Shown: positions 7,340 to 13,716 of the stretch, in pieces
Numbering within the stretch: the first letter of the stretch is position 1
Layout: each line of letters opens with the position of its first letter
DNA from: DUZB01 sp964407525
Lineage (GTDB): Bacteria; Desulfobacterota; DSM-4660; Desulfatiglandales; Desulfatiglandaceae
Reading direction: 5' to 3'
Length of the DNA stretch: 13,716 bases
Assembly (NCBI GenBank): GCA_964407525.1
Contig: CAYOWC010000111.1
Span: 1 to 13,716, forward strand
Position numbers and translations under genes: made by a program
The notes under the pieces: model-generated
The model's database searches: none
What the model was told of the DNA's origin: nothing
Seen by the model: the letters and a program-made list of their open reading frames with translations, nothing else

Positions 7340-7632
7340 GTGTTGTAAATTTTTAGATATACCGATTCATCAGTAAGTCAGGAAATAAAAAAAGAAAAGG
7401 GGGTGATTTGATTTGGCCGAAGGCTTGACATTGAACTATACCGCACTGCCATGCGGCCTGGATAGTTTTGAAAAAAACCCCCTAACCCATGAGCGCTTCC
7501 CAGCTTTCAACTTTTACAAGCGAGGTGATGTTTTGTAATTGTTTCCCTGAGAACGGAGCTGTTTGCCATTGAAGGTAGGCAGTATTGAAGGCTAAGGAAG
7601 AGCACCTTAAAAAATGCCGAGGTGCTTTTTTT
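7340..7632 (+). ncRNA. Unrecognised structured RNA / rpsU leader
   Basis: The stretch from the predicted transcription start to the terminator U-run (about 290 bases) has no convincing reading frame but strong self-complementarity. Domain 1: GGGGGT (7399-7404) pairs with ACCCCC (7477-7482) and encloses AACTAT (7434-7439) with ATAGTT (7462-7467), then CCGC (7441-7444) with GCGG (7453-7456). Domain 2: 7491-7510 pairs with 7585-7605 in a long stem (17 pairs, three mismatches, one bulge by hand count). This stem encloses hairpins TTACAA/TTGTAA (7514-7519, 7533-7538), GTTT/GAAC (7541-7544, 7551-7554) and TTGCC/GGCAG (7563-7567, 7578-7582). The 3' strand of the closing stem overlaps the 5' arm of the terminator, the layout of an attenuator or riboswitch. 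It matches no RNA family I can recall. The pairings are by eye, not computed. Confidence 0.5.
7600..7632 (+). terminator. Intrinsic terminator between the structured RNA and rpsU
   Basis: AGCACCT (7601-7607) pairs with AGGTGCT (7620-7626) around a 12-base loop and is followed by a continuous run of T (7626-7632). It lies about 45 bases before the rpsU start, so rpsU needs either readthrough or a promoter of its own. I see no good promoter between 7632 and 7677. Confidence 0.75.
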
Positions 7633-7676
7633 ATTTTCCAGTGTAAATTAGAAAGAATATGAGGTGATATGCAGTT

Positions 7677-7862
7677 ATGAAAGTCATTGTTCGTGACAAC
7701 CAGATAGAAAAGGCGATCAAAGATCTCAAAAGAAAGTTGACCAAAGAAGGCTTTTTTTCTGAAATTAAGGAAAGGCGTTTTTATGATAAGCCAAGCGTTC
7801 AGAAAAAGAAGAAACAGGCCAAGGCCGCCAAGAGGCGACGGAAACGCCTGAGAAGATTCTAA
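7677..7862 (+). CDS. rpsU: 30S ribosomal protein bS21
   Basis: A 61-residue basic protein with the bS21 pattern: MKVIVRDNQIEKAIKDLKRK, then EGFFSEIKERRFYDKPSVQ and a very basic tail KKKKQAKAAKRRRKRLRRF. Family members are about 55-75 residues. bS21 binds the 30S platform near the 3' end of 16S rRNA and assists initiation. GAGGTGAT (7661-7668) is a good Shine-Dalgarno sequence eight bases before the ATG. An earlier ATG at 7669 is out of frame and stops after three codons, overlapping the rpsU start. The gene is preceded by the structured RNA and terminator and stands alone as a cistron; control by attenuation or feedback by bS21 is an inference from that layout. Confidence 0.95.
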   Translation: MKVIVRDNQIEKAIKDLKRKLTKEGFFSEIKERRFYDKPSVQKKKKQAKAAKRRRKRLRRF

Positions 7863-7890
7863 TATCCCTTCGCTATTTTCCCCCAGTCTG

Positions 7891-7916
7891 ATCCCTTCCC
7901 CTTCCGGGGAAGGGAT
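7891..7916. terminator. Perfect GC-rich hairpin after rpsU
   Basis: ATCCCTTCCCC (7891-7901) pairs exactly with GGGGAAGGGAT (7906-7916) around a TTCC loop, 11 base pairs, about 30 bases after the rpsU stop. No clear U-run follows on either strand. It probably ends or stabilises the rpsU transcript, but it may be a dispersed palindrome. Confidence 0.5.
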
Positions 7917-8009
7917 AGTTCCAAAACCGCCCTGTTTTTCTCCCCCCGTACGTTTTTCAATTCTGCATCTCTTTCCCGTATACAATCGATGGTATAGCGG
8001 TTTTTTCAC

Positions 8010-8038
8010 TTGACAAATGTACTAGTAGTCAGGTAAGT
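8010..8038 (+). promoter_or_regulatory. Possible promoter region of the qrc operon
   Basis: A perfect TTGACA at 8010-8015 lies 94 bases before the qrcA start. The hexamers 17-18 bases downstream (GTAAGT, TAAGTA) match TATAAT poorly. GTACT (8019-8023) and AGTAC (8036-8040) form an inverted repeat between and over these sites, so an activator-dependent promoter or operator is possible. Low certainty. Confidence 0.25.
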
Positions 8039-8103
8039 ACGCAAAAGTTTAAGACCCCTTAGAGTCAATATACCTTTAACACCATATCAAGAGGCTTAAC
8101 AAT

Positions 8104-8832
8104 ATGACGAATCCAACCAATCCCTCTAAAGAGCCATTGAAGGGGGGGGGCTCCTCTTCCGGTTCCGGATTTTTCCCGGCGTGGATTAAGATAGACGTGA
8201 TTGTCAAAGATGCCGGATTTTTTATTGCGGGCATCATAGGCGCTTTGATTGTGGGATGGATCATCTTTCCCATGGTGCTGTACTCCAAACAGCCCCAACC
8301 GATCAATTTTAATCACGCCCTGCACTTGGATTCTGAGATAGTGGATGGTATTGAAGGCGATACAAAGGAAGAAAAATGTGCCTCCTGCCATGGCTTCAGG
8401 GATGACGGTAGTTTTACGGGTATCCCGAAGCTTGAAAAATGCACGGAGTGTCATGATGATCCTGAATCTCCCCTCGGCGAGACTGCCGTGGAAAAAGAGT
8501 TCATGGATCGTTTTGTGGCTGAGGAAAAAGAGATTCCGTGGCTTGTTTATTCAGGGCAGCCCGATTGTGTGTATTTTTCCCACATTGCCCACGTGAAGAT
8601 GGGAGAGATCGCTTGCGCCACCTGCCATGGGGATTTTGCCGACAATAAAAAACTGCCTCTTTACGTCGAAAACCGGCTGACTGGTTACAGTATCAATATC
8701 TGGGGGGAAAACATATCCGGTTTTCACTGGAATAAAACTTATGCAGACCGTATGAAGATGGATGACTGCGCCAGATGCCACACCGAGAGAAACCAGGAAC
8801 AGAATAACGCCTGCTTTGTATGCCACAAATAA
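8104..8832 (+). CDS. qrcA: Membrane-anchored multihaem cytochrome c, Qrc complex subunit A
   Basis: A 242-residue protein. A Gly/Ser-rich start (residues 14-22) precedes one N-terminal membrane helix (about 38-60, FFIAGIIGALIVGWIIFPMV), and the rest should be periplasmic. Five CXXCH haem c motifs are visible: CASCH (92), CTECH (113), CATCH (171), CARCH (222) and CFVCH (237, ending at His241). Extra histidines (NFNHALHL, YFSHIAHV) are likely distal ligands. Characterised QrcA is reported to bind six haems; a lone cysteine at 155 (CVYFSH) is noted under findings. In the Qrc family this subunit takes electrons from periplasmic cytochrome c3 fed by hydrogenase or formate dehydrogenase. AAGAGG (8089-8094) supports the start. 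qrcB follows after 13 bases. Nine consecutive G (8142-8150) encode the glycines at 14-16, a possible slippage site. Confidence 0.88.
   Translation: MTNPTNPSKEPLKGGGSSSGSGFFPAWIKIDVIVKDAGFFIAGIIGALIVGWIIFPMVLYSKQPQPINFNHALHLDSEIVDGIEGDTKEEKCASCHGFRDDGSFTGIPKLEKCTECHDDPESPLGETAVEKEFMDRFVAEEKEIPWLVYSGQPDCVYFSHIAHVKMGEIACATCHGDFADNKKLPLYVENRLTGYSINIWGENISGFHWNKTYADRMKMDDCARCHTERNQEQNNACFVCHK
8142..8150 (+). repeat. Homopolymeric G9 tract inside qrcA
   Basis: Nine consecutive G residues span codons 13-16 of qrcA. Gain or loss of one base would shift the frame before the membrane anchor and all haem motifs. The full-length frame is open in the given sequence. Confidence 0.9.
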
Positions 8833-8845
8833 GGGGAAGACGACC

Positions 8846-11314
8846 ATGAAAATAACCAGAAGAAACTTCATCGCATCGATTGTCGGCGGAGTGGTGGGCA
8901 TTCAGGTAACGCCGCTTCCGTGGAAAATTACAGATGATGCTGCCATATGGACGCAAAACTGGCCCTGGGTTCCGGTTCCCCCCACTGGTGAGTTTTTAGA
9001 AGAAACGTCGGTCTGCAACCTCTGTCCGGGAGGATGTGGAATTGCCGTTCGAAAAGTTGATGAACGTGCTGTCAAGATAGAAGGACGCACCGATTATCCC
9101 GTTAATCCAGGTGGCATTTGTCCCGTGGGAACGGGCGGATTGCAGCTCTTGTATAACGAGAGCATTCGTTTCCCCAGCCCCATGAAGAGGGTCGGACCCC
9201 GGGGGGCGGGCGAATTTCAGGATATCACCTGGGATGAAGCTTTTGCCATTCTCGGTAAAAGAATCAGTGGACTACGGAAACAAGGGCAGCCACAGAAACT
9301 AGCCGCCGTGGACGGAAATGCACCCGGAACAAGCATGTCTGTGCTTATAGAACGCCTCATGACCGCCGTGGGGAGTCCCAATTATTTGCGTCCCGCTTCC
9401 ATCGAAGACACCTATCGCATGGGAAATGCGTTCATGCAGGGGAATGAAAATCCCATTGCCTACGACCTAGAAAATTCAGACTATGTATTGAGCTTCGGCT
9501 GCGGGCTTCTTGAAGGTTGGGGGGCGCCGGGCAGGGTCATGAACGCTTGGGGACTCTGGCACGAGGAGAACCCCGGAAAGAGAAAATGCAAAATTGTCCA
9601 GATAGAGTCAAGGGCTTCCAACACCGCATCAAAGGCGGATTACTGGGTGGCTCCGAAACCCGGGACAGACGGCGCATTGGCCCTTGGCATAGCGCACGTC
9701 CTTATAAAGAAAGAACTCTATGATCGAAAGTTTGTAGAGCAGAATTGTTTCGGTTTTGAAGACTGGAGCTCACCGTCGGGCGCTAAGAAGCATATGGGCT
9801 TCAAAACAATGGTCCTCAAAAAATACTCCCCTTCTTCGGTTTCAAAAATAACCGGTATTGATGAAAAAACGATCATTTCCCTTGCCGAAAAATTCGCACG
9901 GGCAAAAGCTCCCGTCGCCATTTACGGGAAAGGAAAAGACACCCTCAATGGTTCGGTTTACGAATTTATGGCAGTGCAAAGTTTGAACGCATTGTTGGGC
10001 AGCATGAACCGACCTGGCGGCGTTCTTCTTCCAGGTCCTTTGCCACTCAGCCCCCTTCCTGCTTTTGATACGGATGGGATTGCCAATAAAGGTCTTGCCT
10101 CTCAGAGACTTGACGCAGCAGGCACCACGCAGTATCCCTTTACCCACAGCCTTCTGAATAATTTTTCCGAGGCCATAACCCAGGCGCCCGCTTCTCCCAT
10201 CGATACCCTTCTTGTCTTTTCTGCAAATCCTGTTTTTACCCAGCCTGATGGTGGGAGCTTTCTGGAGGCATTGAAGAAAATCCCCTTCATCGTAAGTTTT
10301 TCACCTTACAGAGATGAAACGGCGGTTATGGCGGATCTCATTCTTCCAGACCATAACTACCTGGAAAAAATAGACGACGTGGTCTGGCCTGTGGGGTTGC
10401 AGTATCCCCTTTATGGAATATCAAGTCCGGTGGTTATTCCGGTCAAAAATACCATGAATGCCGGTGATGCTGTTATTGAGCTCTCCAAGGCCATAGATGA
10501 ATCCGTAGCATCTGCTTTTCCATGGGGAAATTTTGAAGAAGTCCTTATGGCAAGAATGCAGGGACTTTTTGATGCAGGAGGTGGGCTTGCCAAATTCAGC
10601 GATTCGGACCCGGCGTGGAAATGGAAGAAGCCCGGAGCTGGTTCCAAGGGTGGATTCAAGAACTTTGATAAGATGTGGAAGGCGGTAACCTCCGGTGGAA
10701 TGTGGTATCGGCCGGTAGCAGGGACGGGAAAACCATCTTTTAGTACCCCGAGCCGAAAGTTCGAATTTTTCAGCAAAAAGATTGAACTGGCGCTCGATGA
10801 TTTTGCAAAGAAAGCCCCCGGAAAGACCTCCACGAAAGAGATGGGAATCGATGTTTCCGCAGATGAAGCTTGCATGGGACATTATTCGGCGATGGCTCCC
10901 GACGGAGATCGATCCGAATATCCACTCACGATGGTTCCCTATGAGATGATGAATCTGGCCAGCGGGTGGATACCGAATCCGCCGTTTCTGTACAAAACAC
11001 TCTTTGAGGATCAGCTTCTCAAGGATATTTCTTTTGCAGCGATCAATCCGGAGACGGCCGCACAATATGGACTGAAGCAGGGTGATCATGTTTTGGTCAA
11101 ATCCACTGCAGGTGAGGCGAAAGTGGGGGTTAATCTCTACGAAGGGGCCATGCCTGGTTTTGTGTATCTTCCTCTTGGATTTGGGCATACCGCCTATGAT
11201 GAATTCTCGAAAGGGAAAGGGGCCAATCCCAACAATATCATTCAGGCCGGAAAAGACCCTTTGAGTGGGCATCCTGTCTGGTGGAATACGCCAGTAAAGT
11301 TAATCAAGGTTTAG
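8846..11314 (+). CDS. qrcB: Molybdopterin oxidoreductase-family subunit of the Qrc complex
   Basis: An 822-residue protein with a twin-arginine start (TRRNFIASIVGG, R5-R6), so it is probably exported folded. A [4Fe-4S] motif follows as C57-x2-C60-x3-C64-x27-C92. Family segments are ITWDEAF, KPGTDGALALGIAHVLI (pterin-binding region), SFSPYRDETAVMADLILPDHNYLE and a C-terminal dinucleotide-binding domain from about 690 (YPLTMVPYEMM ... HPVWWNTPVKLIKV). Where catalytic members usually place a Cys, Sec or Ser metal ligand, the sequence reads RPASIEDTYRMGNAFMQG, with no cysteine. This agrees with published reports that QrcB is a non-catalytic member lacking molybdenum, serving as scaffold and electron path between QrcA and QrcC. 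Start: ATG 8846 follows AAGGGGAAG and gives the Tat signal directly; an in-frame upstream start at 8762 lies inside qrcA and is rejected. qrcC begins 12 bases after the stop. Confidence 0.9.
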   Translation: MKITRRNFIASIVGGVVGIQVTPLPWKITDDAAIWTQNWPWVPVPPTGEFLEETSVCNLCPGGCGIAVRKVDERAVKIEGRTDYPVNPGGICPVGTGGLQLLYNESIRFPSPMKRVGPRGAGEFQDITWDEAFAILGKRISGLRKQGQPQKLAAVDGNAPGTSMSVLIERLMTAVGSPNYLRPASIEDTYRMGNAFMQGNENPIAYDLENSDYVLSFGCGLLEGWGAPGRVMNAWGLWHEENPGKRKCKIVQIESRASNTASKADYWVAPKPGTDGALALGIAHVLIKKELYDRKFVEQNCFGFEDWSSPSGAKKHMGFKTMVLKKYSPSSVSKITGIDEKTIISLAEKFARAKAPVAIYGKGKDTLNGSVYEFMAVQSLNALLGSMNRPGGVLLPGPLPLSPLPAFDTDGIANKGLASQRLDAAGTTQYPFTHSLLNNFSEAITQAPASPIDTLLVFSANPVFTQPDGGSFLEALKKIPFIVSFSPYRDETAVMADLILPDHNYLEKIDDVVWPVGLQYPLYGISSPVVIPVKNTMNAGDAVIELSKAIDESVASAFPWGNFEEVLMARMQGLFDAGGGLAKFSDSDPAWKWKKPGAGSKGGFKNFDKMWKAVTSGGMWYRPVAGTGKPSFSTPSRKFEFFSKKIELALDDFAKKAPGKTSTKEMGIDVSADEACMGHYSAMAPDGDRSEYPLTMVPYEMMNLASGWIPNPPFLYKTLFEDQLLKDISFAAINPETAAQYGLKQGDHVLVKSTAGEAKVGVNLYEGAMPGFVYLPLGFGHTAYDEFSKGKGANPNNIIQAGKDPLSGHPVWWNTPVKLIKV

Positions 11315-11326
11315 GCGAGGTAACTC

Positions 11327-12154
11327 ATGAAAAAAGAACATGACCAGGGAAAAAACAAATACGGGATGGTCATTGATCTTGACAAATGTACCGGTTGCGG
11401 CACGTGCATGGTCGCCTGTGCTGCAGAGAATAATGTTGCTGTAATGCCGGACCAGTCTGACAAAGAGCGTACCATTACATGGATGCGTCTTTATAAAATT
11501 TCCAATGGAAAGAAATTTCCACATACGGAAGTCAGTTATTTTCCAAGACCATGCATGCACTGCGATCATCACCCGCCCTGCGTTTCGGTATGTGTTGCTA
11601 CTGCCACCAAACTTGATTTTAATACGGGGATAGTCAGCCAGATTTATACGAGGTGCATTGGATGTAGATATTGCCAGGCAGCGTGTCCTTACGGCGCCCG
11701 ATACTTTAACTGGTGGGATTGTTTTCCCCAGGACAAAGGTCTGGATCGATCCCTTTCGCCGGAGGTGTCGCCACGTATGCGAGGGGTGGTTGAAAAATGT
11801 ACTTTCTGTCATCACCGTTTGATGAGGGCTAAGAATCAGGCGTACGCGGAGGATCGCAGGGAACTGGAAGAAGGAGAATATATTACAGCCTGTACTGAAG
11901 CATGTCCGGTCCAGGCGATTACCTTCGGTGACCTGAATAATCCGGAACATAAGGTGACGGAGCTGAGCAAGCACCCTTTCACGTTCAGACTTCTGGAACG
12001 ACTTGGAACCAGCCCCAAGGTGTATTATCATTCCAGCAGAGACTGGGTACGAAAACTGGGCGACAACTTCCTGCCCGGAGAGTATACGCCGGTGGTCAAC
12101 AAAACCTGGATGGAAGAAGAATGGTCCACGGAACCTGGAAGGGATGAGTTCTGA
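11327..12154 (+). CDS. qrcC: Four-cluster iron-sulfur subunit of the Qrc complex
   Basis: A 275-residue ferredoxin-like protein of the DmsB/PsrB/NrfC type with cysteines for four clusters: CTGCGTCMVAC (21-31), CMHCDHHPPCVSVC, CIGCRYCQAACP, and CTFC paired with CTEACP near the C-terminus. It has no signal sequence and is expected to ride out of the cell on the twin-arginine signal of QrcB. In Qrc it passes electrons to the membrane subunit. The second motif is C-x2-C-x5-C-x3-C and is followed by VATAT rather than the usual Pro, unlike the common C-x2-C-x4-C-x3-C-P. GAGG six bases upstream supports the start. The gene follows qrcB after 12 bases, but 250 bases separate it from qrcD. ActB-like alternative complex III is a related possibility, but the separate B and C proteins favour Qrc. 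Confidence 0.88.
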   Translation: MKKEHDQGKNKYGMVIDLDKCTGCGTCMVACAAENNVAVMPDQSDKERTITWMRLYKISNGKKFPHTEVSYFPRPCMHCDHHPPCVSVCVATATKLDFNTGIVSQIYTRCIGCRYCQAACPYGARYFNWWDCFPQDKGLDRSLSPEVSPRMRGVVEKCTFCHHRLMRAKNQAYAEDRRELEEGEYITACTEACPVQAITFGDLNNPEHKVTELSKHPFTFRLLERLGTSPKVYYHSSRDWVRKLGDNFLPGEYTPVVNKTWMEEEWSTEPGRDEF

Positions 12155-12404
12155 CGAATTTCTTTTTTACCATGAAAATGCCTAACCACGAATCATACGA
12201 ATGACACGAATAGAGAAAGGGTCTGGGTATTGAATTCTGTGAGAGAGGCTTGTAGCCTCGACGATCGCGGCAACATGCTGCTCGCACAAGAGATTTTCAT
12301 GCGCGGAGCGACACAATTTGTGTTATGAGTGTTTAGTACATAACTGAAATTTTTTTGGGTAATTTATATACTGAGCTGGCTTTCAATTCTCAGGAGGAAA
12401 ATTA
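12155..12404. other. Repeat-bearing gap between qrcC and qrcD
   Basis: These 250 non-coding bases split the qrc genes. They hold a short tandem array (12185-12211) and a row of palindromes: GAGGCT-TGT-AGCCTC (12245-12259), GCAACATGCTGC (12270-12281, imperfect) and ACACAATTTGTGT (12311-12323). None is followed by a clear U-run, so I do not call a terminator. TATACT at about 12367-12372 lacks a matching -35. The last 20 bases hold the qrcD ribosome binding site AGGAGG (12392-12397). Confidence 0.6.
12185..12211. repeat. Short tandem ACGAAT array
   Basis: Three ACGAAT-containing units (CCACGAAT, CATACGAAT, GACACGAAT) follow one another. They resemble half of the dispersed CACGAA-type inverted arrays seen between genes of many environmental bacteria. 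The complementary half (ATTCGTG) is not found in the following sequence, so this looks like a remnant. Confidence 0.5.
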
Positions 12405-13649
12405 ATGGATTCGCCATTGTTGCCGCACGGTGTGAAGAGATGTTCCCCAGGGGTGTTTTTGATTTGGACCCTGCCTTGGCTGTTGTTGCTGGCATGGGGT
12501 GGCCTTTCTGCTGTTCTGTGCCTCTGGAAAGGGCTGAATCAGACAAACATGAGCAATGTATTTGCTTTTGCCCTTTGGATTGTATTTGACCTTGCCGTGA
12601 TTGCTCTTGGCGCCGGTGCTTTTTTTACCGGGTTTCTGACCTATATTATCGGAAAGAAGGAACTCAAGAACATTATCAATACCGCGGTGATTATTGGTTT
12701 TATTTGCTATTCCGGTGCAATGGCCATGCTGGGGATCGATATCGGCCAGCCTGTGAGAGGCTGGTTTATTTTCTGGCATGCCAATATTCATTCCATGCTC
12801 GTTGAGGTGTCTTTTTGTATTACCTGTTATCTCATGGTACTGGCCATTGAATTTATCCCTATTATTCTGGAAAACAAGAAACTTGAAGAAATCAAGGGAT
12901 TCAGATTCCTGGGACACAACTTACATGAAATTATGGCCGTGTTTGCGGCAACGGGAACATTCCTTTCCTTTTTTCATCAAGGGTCGCTGGGTGGCATGTT
13001 CGGTGTGATGTATGCCAGGCCTTTTGCGGCAAGGGAAGGGTTCTATATCTGGCCTTGGACCTTCTTTCTGTTTGTTTTATCCGCCATAGCCTGTGGTCCG
13101 TGTTTCACCATACTCTGCACGAAACTCACCGAATTTCTCACGAGAAAGAAGCTTGTTCCCGATAATGCGATCCAGCTTCTGGCTAAAATATCAGGTTGGC
13201 TGCTTTCTCTGTACATGGTCTTGAAAATCGTTGATTATCTTGGTTGGATATACGGAGTTATCCCTCGGGCCGGGCTCACTTTTATGAGTTTCTTTGATGA
13301 AGGACCGTATGGCGTTTGGTTGGTGATCATGGAAATGATTGTCTGCGGTATTTTGCCTGCCATCATTCTAATGACGCCTTCCGCAAGGAAGAGTACGGGA
13401 TGGCTAATTTTTGCCAGCCTGCTGAACTGTACCGGCATTGTGCTGAACCGTTTTCTGTTTATTATTGTGACATTGGCGGTACCGGTAATGCCTTTTGACA
13501 AATTCTGGAGTTATCTGCCGACCTGGCAGGAGTGGGGAATCGGTCTGGCGGTGATTGGGTACGGGTTCCTGGTATTCTCAGCTGCATATAGATACCTGCC
13601 GGTATTTCCCAAAGAGGTAGAGTTAAATCCAATACCCGTGAATGAATGA
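12405..13649 (+). CDS. qrcD: NrfD/PsrC-like integral membrane subunit of the Qrc complex
   Basis: A 414-residue, strongly hydrophobic protein with about ten membrane helices (roughly 17-40, 51-80, 87-110, 123-152, 170-190, 210-240, 260-280, 300-325, 330-355 and 372-395). This is the NrfD/PsrC fold in its ten-helix form, as in QrcD and ActC. Polar residues within or near helices, such as GHNLHEIMAVFAATGTFLSFFHQGSLGG around residues 168-195, resemble the quinone-side region of the family. It should anchor the complex and reduce menaquinone with electrons from QrcC. AGGAGG seven bases before the ATG is a strong ribosome binding site, so translation does not depend on coupling to qrcC. The complex could alternatively be called Psr-like, but the preceding QrcA and QrcB settle the identity well. 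Confidence 0.9.
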   Translation: MDSPLLPHGVKRCSPGVFLIWTLPWLLLLAWGGLSAVLCLWKGLNQTNMSNVFAFALWIVFDLAVIALGAGAFFTGFLTYIIGKKELKNIINTAVIIGFICYSGAMAMLGIDIGQPVRGWFIFWHANIHSMLVEVSFCITCYLMVLAIEFIPIILENKKLEEIKGFRFLGHNLHEIMAVFAATGTFLSFFHQGSLGGMFGVMYARPFAAREGFYIWPWTFFLFVLSAIACGPCFTILCTKLTEFLTRKKLVPDNAIQLLAKISGWLLSLYMVLKIVDYLGWIYGVIPRAGLTFMSFFDEGPYGVWLVIMEMIVCGILPAIILMTPSARKSTGWLIFASLLNCTGIVLNRFLFIIVTLAVPVMPFDKFWSYLPTWQEWGIGLAVIGYGFLVFSAAYRYLPVFPKEVELNPIPVNE

Positions 13650-13697
13650 TATTCATATCGTTTTCCGGTGAAGAATTTCGAGATCCTGTCCTCGCCG

Positions 13698-13716
13698 AGG
13701 TGTCAGGTGTCGGGTG
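13698..13716. repeat. Start of a GGTGTC heptamer array at the window end
   Basis: AGGTGTC (13698-13704), AGGTGTC (13705-13711) and GGGTG (13712 on) form tandem heptamers cut by the window edge. They lie about 50 bases after the qrcD stop. No terminator is evident in 13650-13697. Confidence 0.45.

Noticed and set aside
7408..7428. Short leader peptide starting at a TTG after GGGGGTG
   Set aside because: Only six codons, poor spacing to the purine run, and the bases are better explained by the hairpin 7399-7482.
7399..7605. 6S RNA, SRP RNA, tmRNA or TPP riboswitch
   Set aside because: CCCTGAG recalls the 6S bubble, but the rod is too short and branched; the signature sequences of SRP RNA, tmRNA and the THI box are absent beyond single short matches.
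10421..11272. 283-codon open frame on the minus strand
   Set aside because: Lies wholly antisense to qrcB, which is continuous and family-like through this stretch.

Overview
The window looks like chromosome of an anaerobic Desulfobacterota (deltaproteobacterial) bacterium, sulfate-reducing or syntrophic. The best evidence is a complete qrcABCD set (periplasmic multihaem cytochrome c, molybdopterin-family protein, four-cluster ferredoxin-like protein, NrfD-like membrane protein), known as the menaquinone reductase of sulfate reducers. An AMP-forming acetyl-CoA synthetase and an enoyl-CoA isomerase-type crotonase fit acetate and acyl-CoA metabolism. No species can be named from sequence reading alone.

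Layout. Bases 1-595 (minus) hold the N-terminal third of acetyl-CoA synthetase, running off the left edge. Bases 596-1180 are non-coding and contain a MITE-like element and a near-consensus promoter. Bases 1181-3864 (plus) encode a tight three-gene partner-switching module: STAS anti-sigma-factor antagonist, RsbW-like kinase and membrane-bound Cache-HAMP-SpoIIE phosphatase. No sigma factor gene lies in view. After an inverted array of short repeats come an amidohydrolase (3994-4914), a second copy of the MITE-like element, an enoyl-CoA isomerase-like protein (5109-5822) and an RlmD/TrmA-family 23S rRNA uridine methyltransferase (5815-7263), whose start overlaps the isomerase stop.

Bases 7264-7676 are the most intriguing stretch. 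A promoter with perfect sigma70 hexamers and a 17-base spacer precedes about 290 bases of apparently structured RNA. This RNA has a long closing stem, internal hairpins and an intrinsic terminator, and is followed by rpsU (ribosomal protein bS21). I do not recognise the RNA as a known family. Bases 8104-13649 hold qrcA, qrcB, qrcC and qrcD. A and B, and B and C, are nearly contiguous, but 250 bases of palindromes and repeat fragments separate C from D. A run of nine G lies near the start of qrcA.

How the genes work together: Qrc should carry electrons from periplasmic hydrogenases or formate dehydrogenases, through cytochrome c3, into the menaquinone pool. The partner-switching genes should turn an extracytoplasmic signal into dephosphorylation of the STAS protein and release of an unknown target. 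Several intergenic spaces carry repeats built from 7-9 base units, two of them as inverted arrays, a genome-wide feature worth following.
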